A stretch of DNA of 64,000 nucleotides, taken from positions 1,178,001 through 1,242,000 of the forward strand of contig NZ_CP019431.1 in the NCBI RefSeq assembly GCF_009866765.1. The letters run 5' to 3'. This document shows positions 34,548 through 44,820 of this stretch, one piece after another; position 1 is the first letter of the stretch, and the number at the start of each line of letters is the position of its first letter. The position numbers and the translations under genes are program-made. Source of the DNA: Pseudomonas sp. S35 (GTDB lineage: Bacteria; Pseudomonadota; Gammaproteobacteria; Pseudomonadales; Pseudomonadaceae). The notes under the pieces are model-generated. The model was not told where the DNA came from, ran no database searches, and saw only the letters and a list, made by a program, of their open reading frames with translations.

Positions 34548-35810
34548 ATGGCAAACGTGCAAAGCGGCAAAATGATCGTCGGTCTCGATATCGGCACCTC
34601 CAAGGTGGTGGCGCTGGTGGGCGAGGTCGGGGAAGACGGCGTGATTGAGATCGTCGGTATTGGCACGCATCCGTCCCGGGGCCTGAAGAAGGGCGTGGTG
34701 GTGAATATCGAGTCCACCGTGCAATCGATCCAGCGCGCTATCGAAGAAGCGCAGCTGATGGCCGGTTGCCGGATCCACTCGGCATTCGTCGGCGTGGCCG
34801 GCAACCATATCCGCAGCTTGAACTCCCACGGCATCGTGGCGATCCGCGACCGCGAAGTCAGCGCCGCCGACCTCGAGCGCGTGCTCGACGCCGCCCAGGC
34901 CGTGGCGATCCCGGCTGACCAGCGCGTGCTGCACACCTTGCCGCAGGACTACGTGATCGATAACCAGGAAGGCGTACGCGAGCCCCTGGGCATGTCGGGC
35001 GTACGCCTGGAAGCCAAGGTCCACGTGGTGACCTGCGCCGTCAACGCCGCCCAGAACATTGAAAAATGCGTGCGCCGTTGCGGCCTGGAAATCGACGACA
35101 TCATTCTCGAGCAGCTTGCGTCCGCGTATTCGGTACTGACCGACGACGAAAAAGAACTGGGCGTGTGCCTGGTGGATATCGGCGGCGGCACCACCGACAT
35201 CGCGATCTTCACCGAGGGTGCGATCCGTCACACCGCCGTGATCCCGATTGCGGGCGACCAGGTCACCAACGACATCGCCATGGCGCTGCGTACACCGACC
35301 CAGTACGCCGAAGAAATCAAGATCCGTTACGCCTGCGCCCTGGCCAAACTGGCCGGTGCCGGCGAGACCATCAAGGTGCCGAGCGTGGGCGACCGTCCAC
35401 CGCGCGAACTGTCGCGCCAGGCCCTGGCCGAAGTGGTCGAGCCGCGCTATGACGAGTTGTTCACCCTGATCCAGGCCGAACTGCGCCGCAGCGGCTACGA
35501 AGATCTGATCCCGGCCGGCATTGTGCTGACCGGTGGCACCTCGAAGATGGAAGGTGCGGTCGAACTGGCCGAGGAAATCTTCCACATGCCAGTGCGCCTG
35601 GGCGTGCCCCATGGCGTCAAAGGCCTGGGCGACGTGGTACGCAACCCGATTTATTCCACCGGTGTGGGCTTGCTGTTGTACGGGCTGCAAAAGCAGACCG
35701 ACGGCATTTCCCTGTCGGGCCCGAGCAACCGTGACAGCTACCGCAGCGACGACGAGGCCAAAGCGCCGTTGTTCGAGCGGTTGCAGGCTTGGGTTAAAGG
35801 CAATTTCTAA
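34548..35810 (+). CDS. ftsA: Cell division protein FtsA
   Basis: A 420-residue actin-like ATPase that anchors FtsZ to the membrane. It starts with the phosphate-1 motif IVGLDIGTSKVVALV, has the phosphate-2 motif LVDIGGGTTDIAIF and adenosine motif GIVLTGGTSKMEG, and ends in the amphipathic membrane-targeting helix LFERLQAWVKGNF. A typical length. GAGGCAGGA upstream of ATG. A 66-base gap with a strong ribosome site follows before ftsZ. Confidence 0.97.
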   Translation: MANVQSGKMIVGLDIGTSKVVALVGEVGEDGVIEIVGIGTHPSRGLKKGVVVNIESTVQSIQRAIEEAQLMAGCRIHSAFVGVAGNHIRSLNSHGIVAIRDREVSAADLERVLDAAQAVAIPADQRVLHTLPQDYVIDNQEGVREPLGMSGVRLEAKVHVVTCAVNAAQNIEKCVRRCGLEIDDIILEQLASAYSVLTDDEKELGVCLVDIGGGTTDIAIFTEGAIRHTAVIPIAGDQVTNDIAMALRTPTQYAEEIKIRYACALAKLAGAGETIKVPSVGDRPPRELSRQALAEVVEPRYDELFTLIQAELRRSGYEDLIPAGIVLTGGTSKMEGAVELAEEIFHMPVRLGVPHGVKGLGDVVRNPIYSTGVGLLLYGLQKQTDGISLSGPSNRDSYRSDDEAKAPLFERLQAWVKGNF

Positions 35811-35876
35811 AGATTTACCGCAACACCGTTTCAAGTAGTAGGCGAAAAAACTAGAGATAACGAAAGGAGAGGGAAC

Positions 35877-37082
35877 ATGTTCGAACTCGTAGACAACATC
35901 CCCGCCAGCCCGGTCATCAAAGTGATCGGTGTCGGTGGTGGCGGCGGCAACGCTGTCAACCATATGGTCAAGAGCAACATTGAAGGCGTTGAATTCATCT
36001 GCGCCAACACTGATGCCCAGGCGCTGAAAAGCATCGGCGCGCGGACCATCCTGCAATTGGGCACAGCCGTGACCAAGGGCCTCGGCGCTGGCGCCAATCC
36101 GGAAGTCGGCCGTCAAGCCGCCCTGGAAGACCGCGAGCGTATTGCCGAAGTGCTGCAAGGCACCAACATGGTGTTCATCACTACCGGCATGGGTGGCGGT
36201 ACCGGTACCGGTGCAGCCCCGATCATTGCCGAAGTGGCCAAGGAAATGGGGATTCTGACGGTCGCTGTCGTGACCCGTCCGTTCCCGTTCGAAGGCCGCA
36301 AGCGCATGCAGATCGCCGACGAAGGTATCCGTCTGCTGTCTGAAAGCGTCGACTCGTTGATCACCATTCCCAACGAGAAGCTGCTGACCATCCTGGGCAA
36401 GGACGCAAGCCTGCTGTCCGCGTTCGCCAAGGCTGACGATGTACTGGCGGGTGCCGTTCGCGGTATTTCCGACATCATCAAGCGCCCAGGCATGATCAAC
36501 GTCGACTTTGCCGACGTACGTACCGTGATGAGCGAAATGGGCATGGCGATGATGGGCACTGGCTGCGCCAGCGGTCCGAACCGTGCGCGTGAAGCCACCG
36601 AAGCGGCCATCCGCAACCCGTTGCTCGAAGACGTGAACCTGCAAGGCGCACGCGGCATCCTGGTGAACATCACCGCCGGTCCTGACCTGTCCCTGGGTGA
36701 GTACTCCGACGTGGGTAGCATCATCGAAGCCTTCGCTTCCGAGCATGCGATGGTCAAAGTCGGTACCGTTATCGACCCGGACATGCGCGACGAACTGCAC
36801 GTGACCGTAGTTGCTACTGGCCTGGGCGCGAAAATCGAGAAGCCTGTGAAGGTTATCGACAACACCGTTCATACCAGCCACGCCAGCCACACCAGCCAGT
36901 CGGCTGCAGCTCCAGCGCCTGCGCGCCCGGAAATGCCGTCGGTGAACTACCGTGACCTGGACCGTCCGACCGTGATGCGCAACCAGGCTCAGGCCGGTGC
37001 TGCGGCGTCCCGTAGCCCGAATCCGCAAGATGACCTGGACTACCTGGACATCCCGGCATTCCTGCGTCGTCAGGCCGATTGA
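35877..37082 (+). CDS. ftsZ: Cell division protein FtsZ
   Basis: A 401-residue tubulin-like GTPase that forms the Z ring. The GTP-binding signature GGGTGTG lies in TGMGGGTGTGAAP. The T7/synergy loop NVDFADVRTVMS is present, then a variable Ala/Pro/Ser-rich linker. The conserved C-terminal peptide DYLDIPAFLRRQAD binds FtsA, ZipA and other partners. AAAGGAGAGGG before the ATG is the strongest ribosome site in the cluster, as expected for the most abundant division protein. Confidence 0.98.
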   Translation: MFELVDNIPASPVIKVIGVGGGGGNAVNHMVKSNIEGVEFICANTDAQALKSIGARTILQLGTAVTKGLGAGANPEVGRQAALEDRERIAEVLQGTNMVFITTGMGGGTGTGAAPIIAEVAKEMGILTVAVVTRPFPFEGRKRMQIADEGIRLLSESVDSLITIPNEKLLTILGKDASLLSAFAKADDVLAGAVRGISDIIKRPGMINVDFADVRTVMSEMGMAMMGTGCASGPNRAREATEAAIRNPLLEDVNLQGARGILVNITAGPDLSLGEYSDVGSIIEAFASEHAMVKVGTVIDPDMRDELHVTVVATGLGAKIEKPVKVIDNTVHTSHASHTSQSAAAPAPARPEMPSVNYRDLDRPTVMRNQAQAGAAASRSPNPQDDLDYLDIPAFLRRQAD

Positions 37083-37131
37083 TGGAATGTATCAGGGCTA
37101 TGAAGGTGATTGGTGTTCAGCAAAGGTCTGG

Positions 37132-37145
37132 TCTGCTATCATCGC
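37132..37145 (+). promoter_or_regulatory. Candidate lpxC promoter (extended -10)
   Basis: TGCTATCAT (37134-37142) is an extended -10 (TGn plus TATCAT) in the 112-base gap between ftsZ and lpxC. No good -35 is at standard spacing, which extended -10 promoters tolerate. It would allow lpxC to be expressed apart from ftsZ. Confidence 0.35.
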
Positions 37146-37158
37146 CAGCCTTTGTTGA

Positions 37159-38106
<948 letters not shown>

Positions 38107-38132
38107 GTAACAACTCTCTTTCTTTAGTTTTT

Positions 38133-38160
38133 AAAGGCTGCCTTCGGGTGGCCTTTTTTT
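38133..38160 (+). terminator. Rho-independent terminator after lpxC
   Basis: AAAGGCTGCC-TTCG-GGTGGCCTTT forms a 10-bp stem (two G-U pairs) closed by a TTCG tetraloop and followed by a T-run. It ends the dcw/lpxC transcript. Confidence 0.92.
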
Positions 38161-38187
38161 ATGCGTGCAACAACCATCCCACCTCGC

Positions 38188-39681
38188 CTAAGGTTGTTTG
38201 ACATCCTCTATGCGGTTGCGCCCACGGTGCTTGGCTTCATACAGCGCCTGGTCTGCGCTGAGCAGCAAGTCTTCGAGTGACATACGGCTGCGCTTGTCCC
38301 AAGTGCTCATGCCGATACTAACCGTAATCGACTGCTCAGCCCCCGCCACCCGTGGCAAGTGTTCGACGCTGCTGCGGATATGCTCGGCGATTACCCAGGC
38401 ACCTTTGGCATCGGTATGCGGCAGCACCACCGCAAACTCCTCGCCGCCATAACGCGCGGCGAGGTCGGCAGGGCGGCGGATGTTGTTGCCGATGACCTGG
38501 GCCACCGTGCGCAAGGCTTCATCACCGCCTTGATGGCCGTGGCGATCGTTGAACGCCTTGAAGTGGTCCACGTCGATCATCAGCAGCGTCAGAGGCTCCG
38601 TTGAGCGTTGGGCGCGGTCCCATTCCAGGCGCAGGCGCTCGTCAAGGATGCGCCGGTTCGCGAGCCCGGTCAGGGCGTCCGTGGCTGCCAGTTCTGACAG
38701 CACTCGCTCGGCGCGATAGCGGCGTCGCAGCTCGCGGCGCAGCATCCACGTGAGCCATAACAGACCAATACACAGGATGCCGGTGGCGCAACTGGTCAGC
38801 AATGCGGCTCGTTTCCAGGGGGCGAACACGTCCTCGCTGGACAGGGCCACTACCACGATCAGCGGCAGGTCGCCGACATTGGTGAAGGTGTACAAGCGCT
38901 CCTTGCCGCTCATGGCCGAGATGGCCTGGAAGCTGCCATCGCCTTCGCGCAGCATGCGTTTGAAGTTGGGCCGCTGGCTGAGGTCCTTGTTGATCATGTC
39001 GCTTTCGAGCAGCGGTTGCTGGGCCAGCAGGATGCCTGTGTTGTTGAGCAGGTTGACGCTGCTGCCGTTACCGATTGTCAGCGTGCTGAAGAGCTGGTCG
39101 AAATATGCCAGGCGCATGGTCGCCACGGCGACGCCAGCGAACTCACCGTTGGGCCCCGACACGCGGCGGCTGAAGGCCATGCGCCATACCTGGTCACAAT
39201 CGCAACGGATCTTGAACGGCCGACTGATAAACAACCCGGCCAGCGCGTTGTTGGCATGCACCTGGAAATAGTCGCGGTCGGCGAAGTTGCGCGGCGTGGG
39301 AAGTAGGGTCGAAGAGTCCGCAATCACCGCGCCATTGGCGTCCAGTAACAGTACTTCACCCTTGAAAGGCGCTGCGGCGGCCAGGTCAAACTGCACCAGG
39401 TGCCGGATGTCAGGGCCAACCAGGGACAGGTCGTCGCGTTTTTGGGCCGTGATCAGCCCTTTGAGGGCCAAGTCGTACAACCCGACGTTACGCAGCACGT
39501 CGGCATTGATCAGTTGGGCAATATTGGTGGTTGATCGCGTCGCCGCTTGCAGGGTGCTGGCGTGTTCGCGGGTCAGCAACGCCGCGACGATGACCACAAT
39601 CAGTATAACGGTGAAGCCGCTGCCGAGAATCAGCAGCAGCTCGGGGTTTACAGGTACGGTACGAACACGGCGTTGACTCAT
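38188..39681 (-). CDS. Membrane-bound diguanylate cyclase with periplasmic Cache-type sensor
   Basis: A 497-residue protein. Membrane helix 1 (about 15-37) and helix 2 (about 293-314) flank a periplasmic sensor of about 255 residues, probably a dCache domain (RNFADRDYFQVHANN and GLFISRP are typical). A C-terminal GGDEF domain follows. The active site is GGEEF (412-416), with an RPAD inhibitory site (403-406) five residues before it, so the enzyme should make c-di-GMP and be product-inhibited. The ligand is unknown. Stands alone, convergent with lpxC and followed in the minus direction by the lpxC terminator. Confidence 0.92.
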   Translation of the reverse strand: MSQRRVRTVPVNPELLLILGSGFTVILIVVIVAALLTREHASTLQAATRSTTNIAQLINADVLRNVGLYDLALKGLITAQKRDDLSLVGPDIRHLVQFDLAAAAPFKGEVLLLDANGAVIADSSTLLPTPRNFADRDYFQVHANNALAGLFISRPFKIRCDCDQVWRMAFSRRVSGPNGEFAGVAVATMRLAYFDQLFSTLTIGNGSSVNLLNNTGILLAQQPLLESDMINKDLSQRPNFKRMLREGDGSFQAISAMSGKERLYTFTNVGDLPLIVVVALSSEDVFAPWKRAALLTSCATGILCIGLLWLTWMLRRELRRRYRAERVLSELAATDALTGLANRRILDERLRLEWDRAQRSTEPLTLLMIDVDHFKAFNDRHGHQGGDEALRTVAQVIGNNIRRPADLAARYGGEEFAVVLPHTDAKGAWVIAEHIRSSVEHLPRVAGAEQSITVSIGMSTWDKRSRMSLEDLLLSADQALYEAKHRGRNRIEDVKQP

Positions 39682-39767
39682 CGGGCAGACTTCAGCGGTG
39701 TGAATGCTGGCAGTTTAGTTCTACCCGATGAAAATTAAATGCTGAGTTGTAAAGAAAGATCAGCAGG

Positions 39768-41096
39768 TTAGAAAACGTTGATCGGGTAGTCGACGATCAC
39801 CCGGTACTCATCTACATCCCGGTCCACCGCGGAATATCCATTGCTGCCGCGGTTGGTCGCCCACTGCAAGCGTACGGCCAGGTCCTTGGCCTTGCCGCCC
39901 TGCACCACGTATTTCACGTCGATGTCCCGTTCCCAGTGCTTGGCGTCTTTGCCATCGGCGCTGTACCAGGCGCTGTAGCCACGGCTTTGCGGGTCGACCT
40001 TGGTCAGGTCGGTCTTGCCGCTGATGTAGGACACGGCCGAGGTCAGGCCGGGCAGGCCGAGGCCGCTGAAGTCATAGGCGTACTTGAGCTTCCACGAGCG
40101 TTCGTTGGGCCCGTTGAAGTCCGAGTATTGCTGGGAGTTGTCCAGGTACACGCTGTCGCCCTGGGCGATGTAGTCGAACGGCGTGTTGCCGTTGACCCGC
40201 TGGTACGCGGCGGTGACGCTGTGGTAGCCCACGCCCACGGTGAAATGCAGGCTGTAGGTGTTGTTGTCGATACCCCCCAGCAACGACTGGCCGGTGTCCT
40301 CGGTGTGGTAGTAGTGCAGGCCCGGGTTGAGGCTGATCAGATCATTGAGCGCGTAGGTGTAGTCAAGGTCGTAGTAGTACTGGTGCCACACGTCTTTGAG
40401 TTCGGAGGCGTACAGGTTGCTGGTCAGTCCGGGAATGCCGCTGAACGCCACGCCGGCCCAGTTCATGTGCTGGCTGTCGGTGTTGGTCGGCAAGGCGCCG
40501 TAGCTGGTGCCGATGCGGCGGTGGCCGCTCTGGTTGTAGAGCTTGGTGAAGCTGGCCTGGCCGCCTTCGAACAGCCAGCCGTCGAAGCTGTGGTTGCTCA
40601 GGCTCACGCCACGGAAGGTTTGCGGCAGCATGCGTGTCATGCCGCCCGCAATCACCGGGTTGTTGAGGAACAGGTCACCGGCCTTCAGCTCGGTATCGAA
40701 GGCACGCATCTTCAAGGCGCCGCCGGCAGTGGAGAACGCTCCTGGCGCTTTGCCGCTGCCATCGGTGCTGCCGTAGGGAAGAATGCTGGAGCCGTCGGTG
40801 CCGCCACCGCCGTCGAGCTTGAGGCCGAGCATGGCGTGGGCGTCCAGGCCGAAGCCGACGGTGCCTGGGGTGTAGCCGGATTCGAAGGTGCCGATAAAAC
40901 CCTGGCCCCATTCCTTGCTGTCATCGGTGTGAATGTCGCGCCGGTCGCGGTTCATGTAGTAGTTGCGGGTGTTGAGGGTGAGGTGCGAGCCCTCGACGAA
41001 TCCGTCGGTGGGCGTAGTGTCTGCCGCGTGGGCAAGGGGAGCGATCGTTGCTGCAATCGCGAGGAATAACGGGGTGAACGTCAGCGAGTTCTTCAC
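39768..41096 (-). CDS. OprD-family outer-membrane porin
   Basis: A 442-residue porin with a signal peptide ending at PLAHA. The mature start has the family pattern [20 protein letters not shown], and the protein ends in a beta strand with C-terminal Phe (YPINVF). OprD-type porins are substrate-specific 18-stranded channels for amino acids, peptides or aromatic and organic acids; the substrate cannot be read from the sequence. It has its own transcript, since a terminator lies between it and the upstream YkgJ gene on the same strand. Confidence 0.92.
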   Translation of the reverse strand: MKNSLTFTPLFLAIAATIAPLAHAADTTPTDGFVEGSHLTLNTRNYYMNRDRRDIHTDDSKEWGQGFIGTFESGYTPGTVGFGLDAHAMLGLKLDGGGGTDGSSILPYGSTDGSGKAPGAFSTAGGALKMRAFDTELKAGDLFLNNPVIAGGMTRMLPQTFRGVSLSNHSFDGWLFEGGQASFTKLYNQSGHRRIGTSYGALPTNTDSQHMNWAGVAFSGIPGLTSNLYASELKDVWHQYYYDLDYTYALNDLISLNPGLHYYHTEDTGQSLLGGIDNNTYSLHFTVGVGYHSVTAAYQRVNGNTPFDYIAQGDSVYLDNSQQYSDFNGPNERSWKLKYAYDFSGLGLPGLTSAVSYISGKTDLTKVDPQSRGYSAWYSADGKDAKHWERDIDVKYVVQGGKAKDLAVRLQWATNRGSNGYSAVDRDVDEYRVIVDYPINVF

Positions 41097-41165
41097 CGGT
41101 AAAGCTCCTTTGGTCTATCGAAAACGGCCAATGTCGTGGGGGTGTGCCTGGCCTTTTTTTACGGC

Positions 41166-41195
41166 AAAAAAAAGCCGCTGAAGATCAGCGGCTTT
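41166..41195 (-). terminator. Rho-independent terminator after the YkgJ gene
   Basis: A 10-bp perfect stem (AAAGCCGCTG at 41171-41180 with CAGCGGCTTT at 41186-41195), loop of five, and a run of A on the left that is a T-run on the minus strand. It ends minus-strand transcription coming from 41394 and insulates the porin gene. Confidence 0.88.
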
Positions 41196-41393
41196 AAGAC
41201 AGATTCCCAGTGTAGAGCCCTGGAAAAAGTCGAGGGGAATTCGGGTAAGCGGGTCAGCTGCCTTTGCCGTCGCGCTCATCGATGCGTCAAATTAACGCAG
41301 GCGAGCGGTACGATACAGAGTGTAACAAGATAATGACTGTTGCCCAAATCGCAACAGTGTGTCGGCCGCGTCTCCAGGCCTATCGGCGTGGCG

Positions 41394-42137
41394 TCAGGCC
41401 GCGCGCAACGGGATGAACGCATAATTGGCCGGCACCTCAGTGGCAATCTGCGCACCCGCCTCCAGCACCTGTTCGGCAAGATCCAGCCCGGACACATGGA
41501 ACACCCACTCATTGGCCTGGGATGGCTGCTCAACCGCCAGCTCGATCGCCTGGGCAAACGCGTTCATGTCCGGCAGGTAGGCGGTAAACCCGTCGCCCTT
41601 GAGCGCCGTCGTGCGGATGCCCAGCAAGGCGCACACCGCCTCTTTGGCCTGCACGTCATCGCGGTCAGCCTGGCGCGAGCGGCGGATCAGCTCGGCCAAC
41701 TCCAGGTCCACCAACTCGCCCCCGACGATCAGTGCCGGCCCTTGTTCCCAGGATTGCGGCGGGCAATCCTTGGCGGCGGGGTTCAGCGGGATATGCGGGT
41801 TGATTTCCATCGGGTAGATGCGGCAGACCAATGGGCGGCGTTCATAGATACGGCACAGGTTGTCTGCGTCAAGATTCCGGCAGCGTCCGGCGTTGTAGGC
41901 GGCAAAGGTGATGGCCACAAATGCCTCGGTGTTGCCGCTGGGCACCACCACCGAGCGCCGTTCGGCATGCTCGCGCTGTTGCAAGGGCAGGCCCAGACCG
42001 TTGCCGAGGAAACCCTCCACCAGCACGATGACGTTACCGCCGTCTGCCGCCCACATACGGGCTTCATCGAGCGTCAGGGGGACATGGTGGTCGGTGCAGC
42101 ATTTGCCGCAACCAACGCAGGAAAAGTGGGTGTTCAT
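41394..42137 (-). CDS. YkgJ-family cysteine-cluster protein
   Basis: A 247-residue cytoplasmic protein with the UPF0153/YkgJ N-terminal cluster CVGCGKCC (Cys7, 10, 13, 14) and further Cys in GRCRNLDADNLCRIYERRPLVCRIYP. The cysteine pattern suggests a bound Zn or Fe-S centre. No enzymatic role is established for the family. About 110 bases separate it from the GNAT gene upstream, and a terminator lies 200 bases downstream. Confidence 0.85.
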   Translation of the reverse strand: MNTHFSCVGCGKCCTDHHVPLTLDEARMWAADGGNVIVLVEGFLGNGLGLPLQQREHAERRSVVVPSGNTEAFVAITFAAYNAGRCRNLDADNLCRIYERRPLVCRIYPMEINPHIPLNPAAKDCPPQSWEQGPALIVGGELVDLELAELIRRSRQADRDDVQAKEAVCALLGIRTTALKGDGFTAYLPDMNAFAQAIELAVEQPSQANEWVFHVSGLDLAEQVLEAGAQIATEVPANYAFIPLRAA

Positions 42138-42245
42138 GGCGGATCTGTCACCAGGCTAGGTCAGAGGGCACGCAGGAACGGTGACGGGTTTTTACCTCTT
42201 TGCACCGTTGTGCTGCTCTGGAAGCAAGTTATGCGCCAGTACCTG

Positions 42246-42728
42246 TCAGCCCTCTGTGACCACATCCCGCAGTACAAACACCATGCCTGCACTTTCGTAC
42301 AACTGCCGGGCACGCAGATTGCTCTCCAGCACCTTGAGGTCCACGTAGGGCTCACCGCGCTGCTTGAACACCTGGAAACAGTGCAGCAACAACGCCCGGC
42401 CCAAGCCTTGGCCTTGAGCGCGAGGATGCACGGACAGGTTCTTGATAAACGCGCTGGTCCAGCATTGGGCCACGGCGAGGATGCCATCGCCGTTGCTGGC
42501 TACCAGGCATAGCGTGGGGTCGAATTCGGCATCGGTGATGAACTGATGCTGCCAGGCTTGCAGATTGGGAACGCGGCCACCACCTTGCTCCTGGGTCATG
42601 CGCAGCACCGCATGGATCGCCGGGGCCAGGTCGTCGCGGTAATGATCCAACTGCGTATGGGCCGGCCATTGCGGCGCGGGCAGGCTGCCGGTGAGATCGC
42701 GGCGCAGTAGTTGGAAATACTCCGCCAC
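42246..42728 (-). CDS. GNAT-family N-acetyltransferase
   Basis: A 160-residue acetyltransferase. The acetyl-CoA-binding motif A is LSVHPRAQGQGLGRALLLH (Q-x-x-G-x-G-type loop), followed by motif B around VLESNLRARQLYESAGMVFV. The N-terminal part is diverse, so the substrate (small molecule or protein) is unknown. It starts three bases after the stop of the CheV-type gene and is probably co-transcribed with it. Confidence 0.88.
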   Translation of the reverse strand: MAEYFQLLRRDLTGSLPAPQWPAHTQLDHYRDDLAPAIHAVLRMTQEQGGGRVPNLQAWQHQFITDAEFDPTLCLVASNGDGILAVAQCWTSAFIKNLSVHPRAQGQGLGRALLLHCFQVFKQRGEPYVDLKVLESNLRARQLYESAGMVFVLRDVVTEG

Positions 42729-42731
42729 GGG

Positions 42732-43634
42732 TTACAGCCCCTGTTGCGCCACGGTCTGGGCAGCTACCACCAGGCACTTGGTCAGTTCCGGTGAAGAGAA
42801 CTTGGTCAGCACCGCGTTGGCACCGGCCAGGCGCGCCTTTTCACTGTTCATCGCGCTGTCCAGCGAGGTATGCAGCAACACGTAAAGATCCTGGAAATCC
42901 GGAGTTTCGCGCAGCGTGCGGGTGAGGGCGTAACCGTCCATCTCGGACATCTCGATGTCCGACACCACCACATTGATCTGCGCCGCCGTGCCTTGCAGTT
43001 CCAGCAGCACGTCGATGGCTTCCTTGGCGCTGCGGGCGGTGTGGCAGGTCAGGCCGAGGTTGCGCAGGGTGTGCACCGACTGCTGCAAGGCGACCTGGCT
43101 GTCATCCACCACCAGGATCCGCGCATTGCCGAGCACTTCCGCTTCTTCCATGGTCAGGTCGGTCGGCGCCGCTTCAACCGGTGCCGGCGCGATGCCGTGG
43201 ATGACTTTTTCGATATCCAGTACCTGCACCAGGCCGCCTTCGACCTGAGTGACCCCGGTGATGAACGCACGGTTGCCGCCGGAGCCGTAGGGCGGCGGGC
43301 GGATGTCGGTGGTCAGGCAATGCACGATCTTGCTCACAGCCTGCACGTGCAGGCCCTGCTTGGAACGGCTCACATCCGTGACGATCAGGCAGCCTCCGTC
43401 CGGATCTTCCAGAGGCATTTCCCCCAAGGCGCGGCTCAGGTCGATCACCGCCAGCGAGTTGCCCCGCAGGGTGGCGATGCCTTTGACGTGCGGGTGTGAC
43501 TCCGGCAGCTTGGTCAGCGGCGGGCAAGGAATGATTTCGCTGACTTTCAGCAGGTTGATGGCCATCAGCTTGCCGCTGCGCAAGGTAAAGAGCAGAAGCG
43601 AGAGAGAGTCTGCGCGGGCTTTGGTGGTGGACAT
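42732..43634 (-). CDS. CheV-type chemotaxis coupling protein (CheW-REC)
   Basis: A 300-residue protein with an N-terminal CheW domain (about 10-150; VKGIATLRGNSLAVIDL is typical) and a C-terminal receiver domain (about 170-295). In the receiver, the acidic pair is Asp177/Asp178 (VVDDS), the phosphoacceptor Asp226 (VVSDIEMSEMDG) and the Lys in VLTKFS. CheV proteins couple chemoreceptors to CheA and use phosphorylation of the receiver for adaptation. No other che genes are near. The GNAT gene follows after three bases. Confidence 0.92.
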   Translation of the reverse strand: MSTTKARADSLSLLLFTLRSGKLMAINLLKVSEIIPCPPLTKLPESHPHVKGIATLRGNSLAVIDLSRALGEMPLEDPDGGCLIVTDVSRSKQGLHVQAVSKIVHCLTTDIRPPPYGSGGNRAFITGVTQVEGGLVQVLDIEKVIHGIAPAPVEAAPTDLTMEEAEVLGNARILVVDDSQVALQQSVHTLRNLGLTCHTARSAKEAIDVLLELQGTAAQINVVVSDIEMSEMDGYALTRTLRETPDFQDLYVLLHTSLDSAMNSEKARLAGANAVLTKFSSPELTKCLVVAAQTVAQQGL

Positions 43635-43733
43635 AAAAACCTTCTGTGGATCAGGGATGACGAACTTCTATTGAAGGTTATCGACTCGGGAGAGCCAGGC
43701 TTTAACCCGATTTTGTGTCGGGCTGGGCCCGTT

Positions 43734-44708
43734 TCAGCCCTTCCACACCTGCGGGTTCACCAGGTCCTGCGGGCGCTGGCCCAGCAGGGCGCTGCGCAGG
43801 TTGTCCAGGGCGCGGTTGGCCATGGCTTCACGGGTCTCGTTTGTCGCCGAGCCGATATGCGGCAGGGTCACCGCATTGCTCAACTGGAACAGTGGCGATT
43901 CAGCCAACGGCTCCTGCTCATACACATCCAGCCCGGCGCCACGAATCTGCTGGGTTTGCAGGGCTTGGATCAGGGCGGGTTCGTCTACTACCGGGCCGCG
44001 GGAAATATTGATCAGAATCGCGCTGGACTTCATCAGCCCCAACTCGCGGGTGCTGATCAGGTGGCGGGTCTTCTCGCTTAACGGCACCACCAGGCAGACG
44101 AAATCCGCCTCGGCCAGCAATTGGTCCAGGCTGCGCAACTGCGCGCCGAGTTCCTGCTCCAACTCGGCCTTGCGGCTGTTGCCGCTGTACAGGATCGGCA
44201 TATTGAAGCCCAGGCGCCCACGACGGGCCACGGCGGCGCCGATATTGCCCAGGCCGACGATGCCGAGGGTCTTGCCGTGCACGTCGCAGCCAAACAGTGG
44301 CGCGCCGACGCTGGCTTTCCACTGGCCGGCCTTGGTCCAGGCATCCAGCTCAGCCACCCGGCGTGCGCTGCTCATCAGCAGGGCGAAGGCCAGGTCGGCG
44401 GTGCTTTCGGTGAGGACGTCTGGGGTGTTGGTGAGCATGATGCCGCGCTCGTTGAAGTACGGCACGTCGTAGTTGTCGTAGCCCACCGACACGCTGGATA
44501 CCACTTCCAGCTTGCTCGCGCCTTCAAGTTGCACACGGCCCAGCTTGCGGCCCACGCCGATCAACCCGTGGGCGTGGGGCAGCGCTTCATTGAATTGCGC
44601 ATTGATGTCACCGAGCTTGGGGTTGGGCGCGATCACCTCGAAATCCTGTTGCAGGCGTTCGATCATTTGCGGGGTGACACGGCTGAAGGCGAGGACGGTC
44701 TTTTTCAT
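43734..44708 (-). CDS. D-isomer 2-hydroxyacid dehydrogenase (2-ketogluconate/glyoxylate reductase type)
   Basis: A 324-residue dehydrogenase from the preferred ATG at 44708 (MKKTVLAFS); an in-frame ATG at 44723 adds five residues and neither has a strong ribosome site. It has the NAD(P) motif VGLGNIG (about 151-157) and catalytic Arg237, Glu266 and His284. It resembles GhrB and the 2-ketogluconate reductase (TkrA/KguD) of pseudomonads, which reduce 2-keto acids with NADPH. It is distinct from the paralogue at 3013-3981. No kgu genes are next to it, so sugar-acid specificity is uncertain. Confidence 0.85.
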   Translation of the reverse strand: MKKTVLAFSRVTPQMIERLQQDFEVIAPNPKLGDINAQFNEALPHAHGLIGVGRKLGRVQLEGASKLEVVSSVSVGYDNYDVPYFNERGIMLTNTPDVLTESTADLAFALLMSSARRVAELDAWTKAGQWKASVGAPLFGCDVHGKTLGIVGLGNIGAAVARRGRLGFNMPILYSGNSRKAELEQELGAQLRSLDQLLAEADFVCLVVPLSEKTRHLISTRELGLMKSSAILINISRGPVVDEPALIQALQTQQIRGAGLDVYEQEPLAESPLFQLSNAVTLPHIGSATNETREAMANRALDNLRSALLGQRPQDLVNPQVWKG

Positions 44709-44820
44709 TGCAGGCGGGCTCATCGACTACGGAAGAATGCTAAGCACGCTAACATTCCTGCCGGCAATTGTCAGGACACCGCCCCTCCCACATTTAAAGA
44801 CTTGTATCGCCTGGTAGAAA

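Noticed and set aside
44764..44790. Possible REP element before the LysR gene stop
   Set aside because: Only CCCCTCCCACATT, half of one arm, is present; too short to call a repeat.
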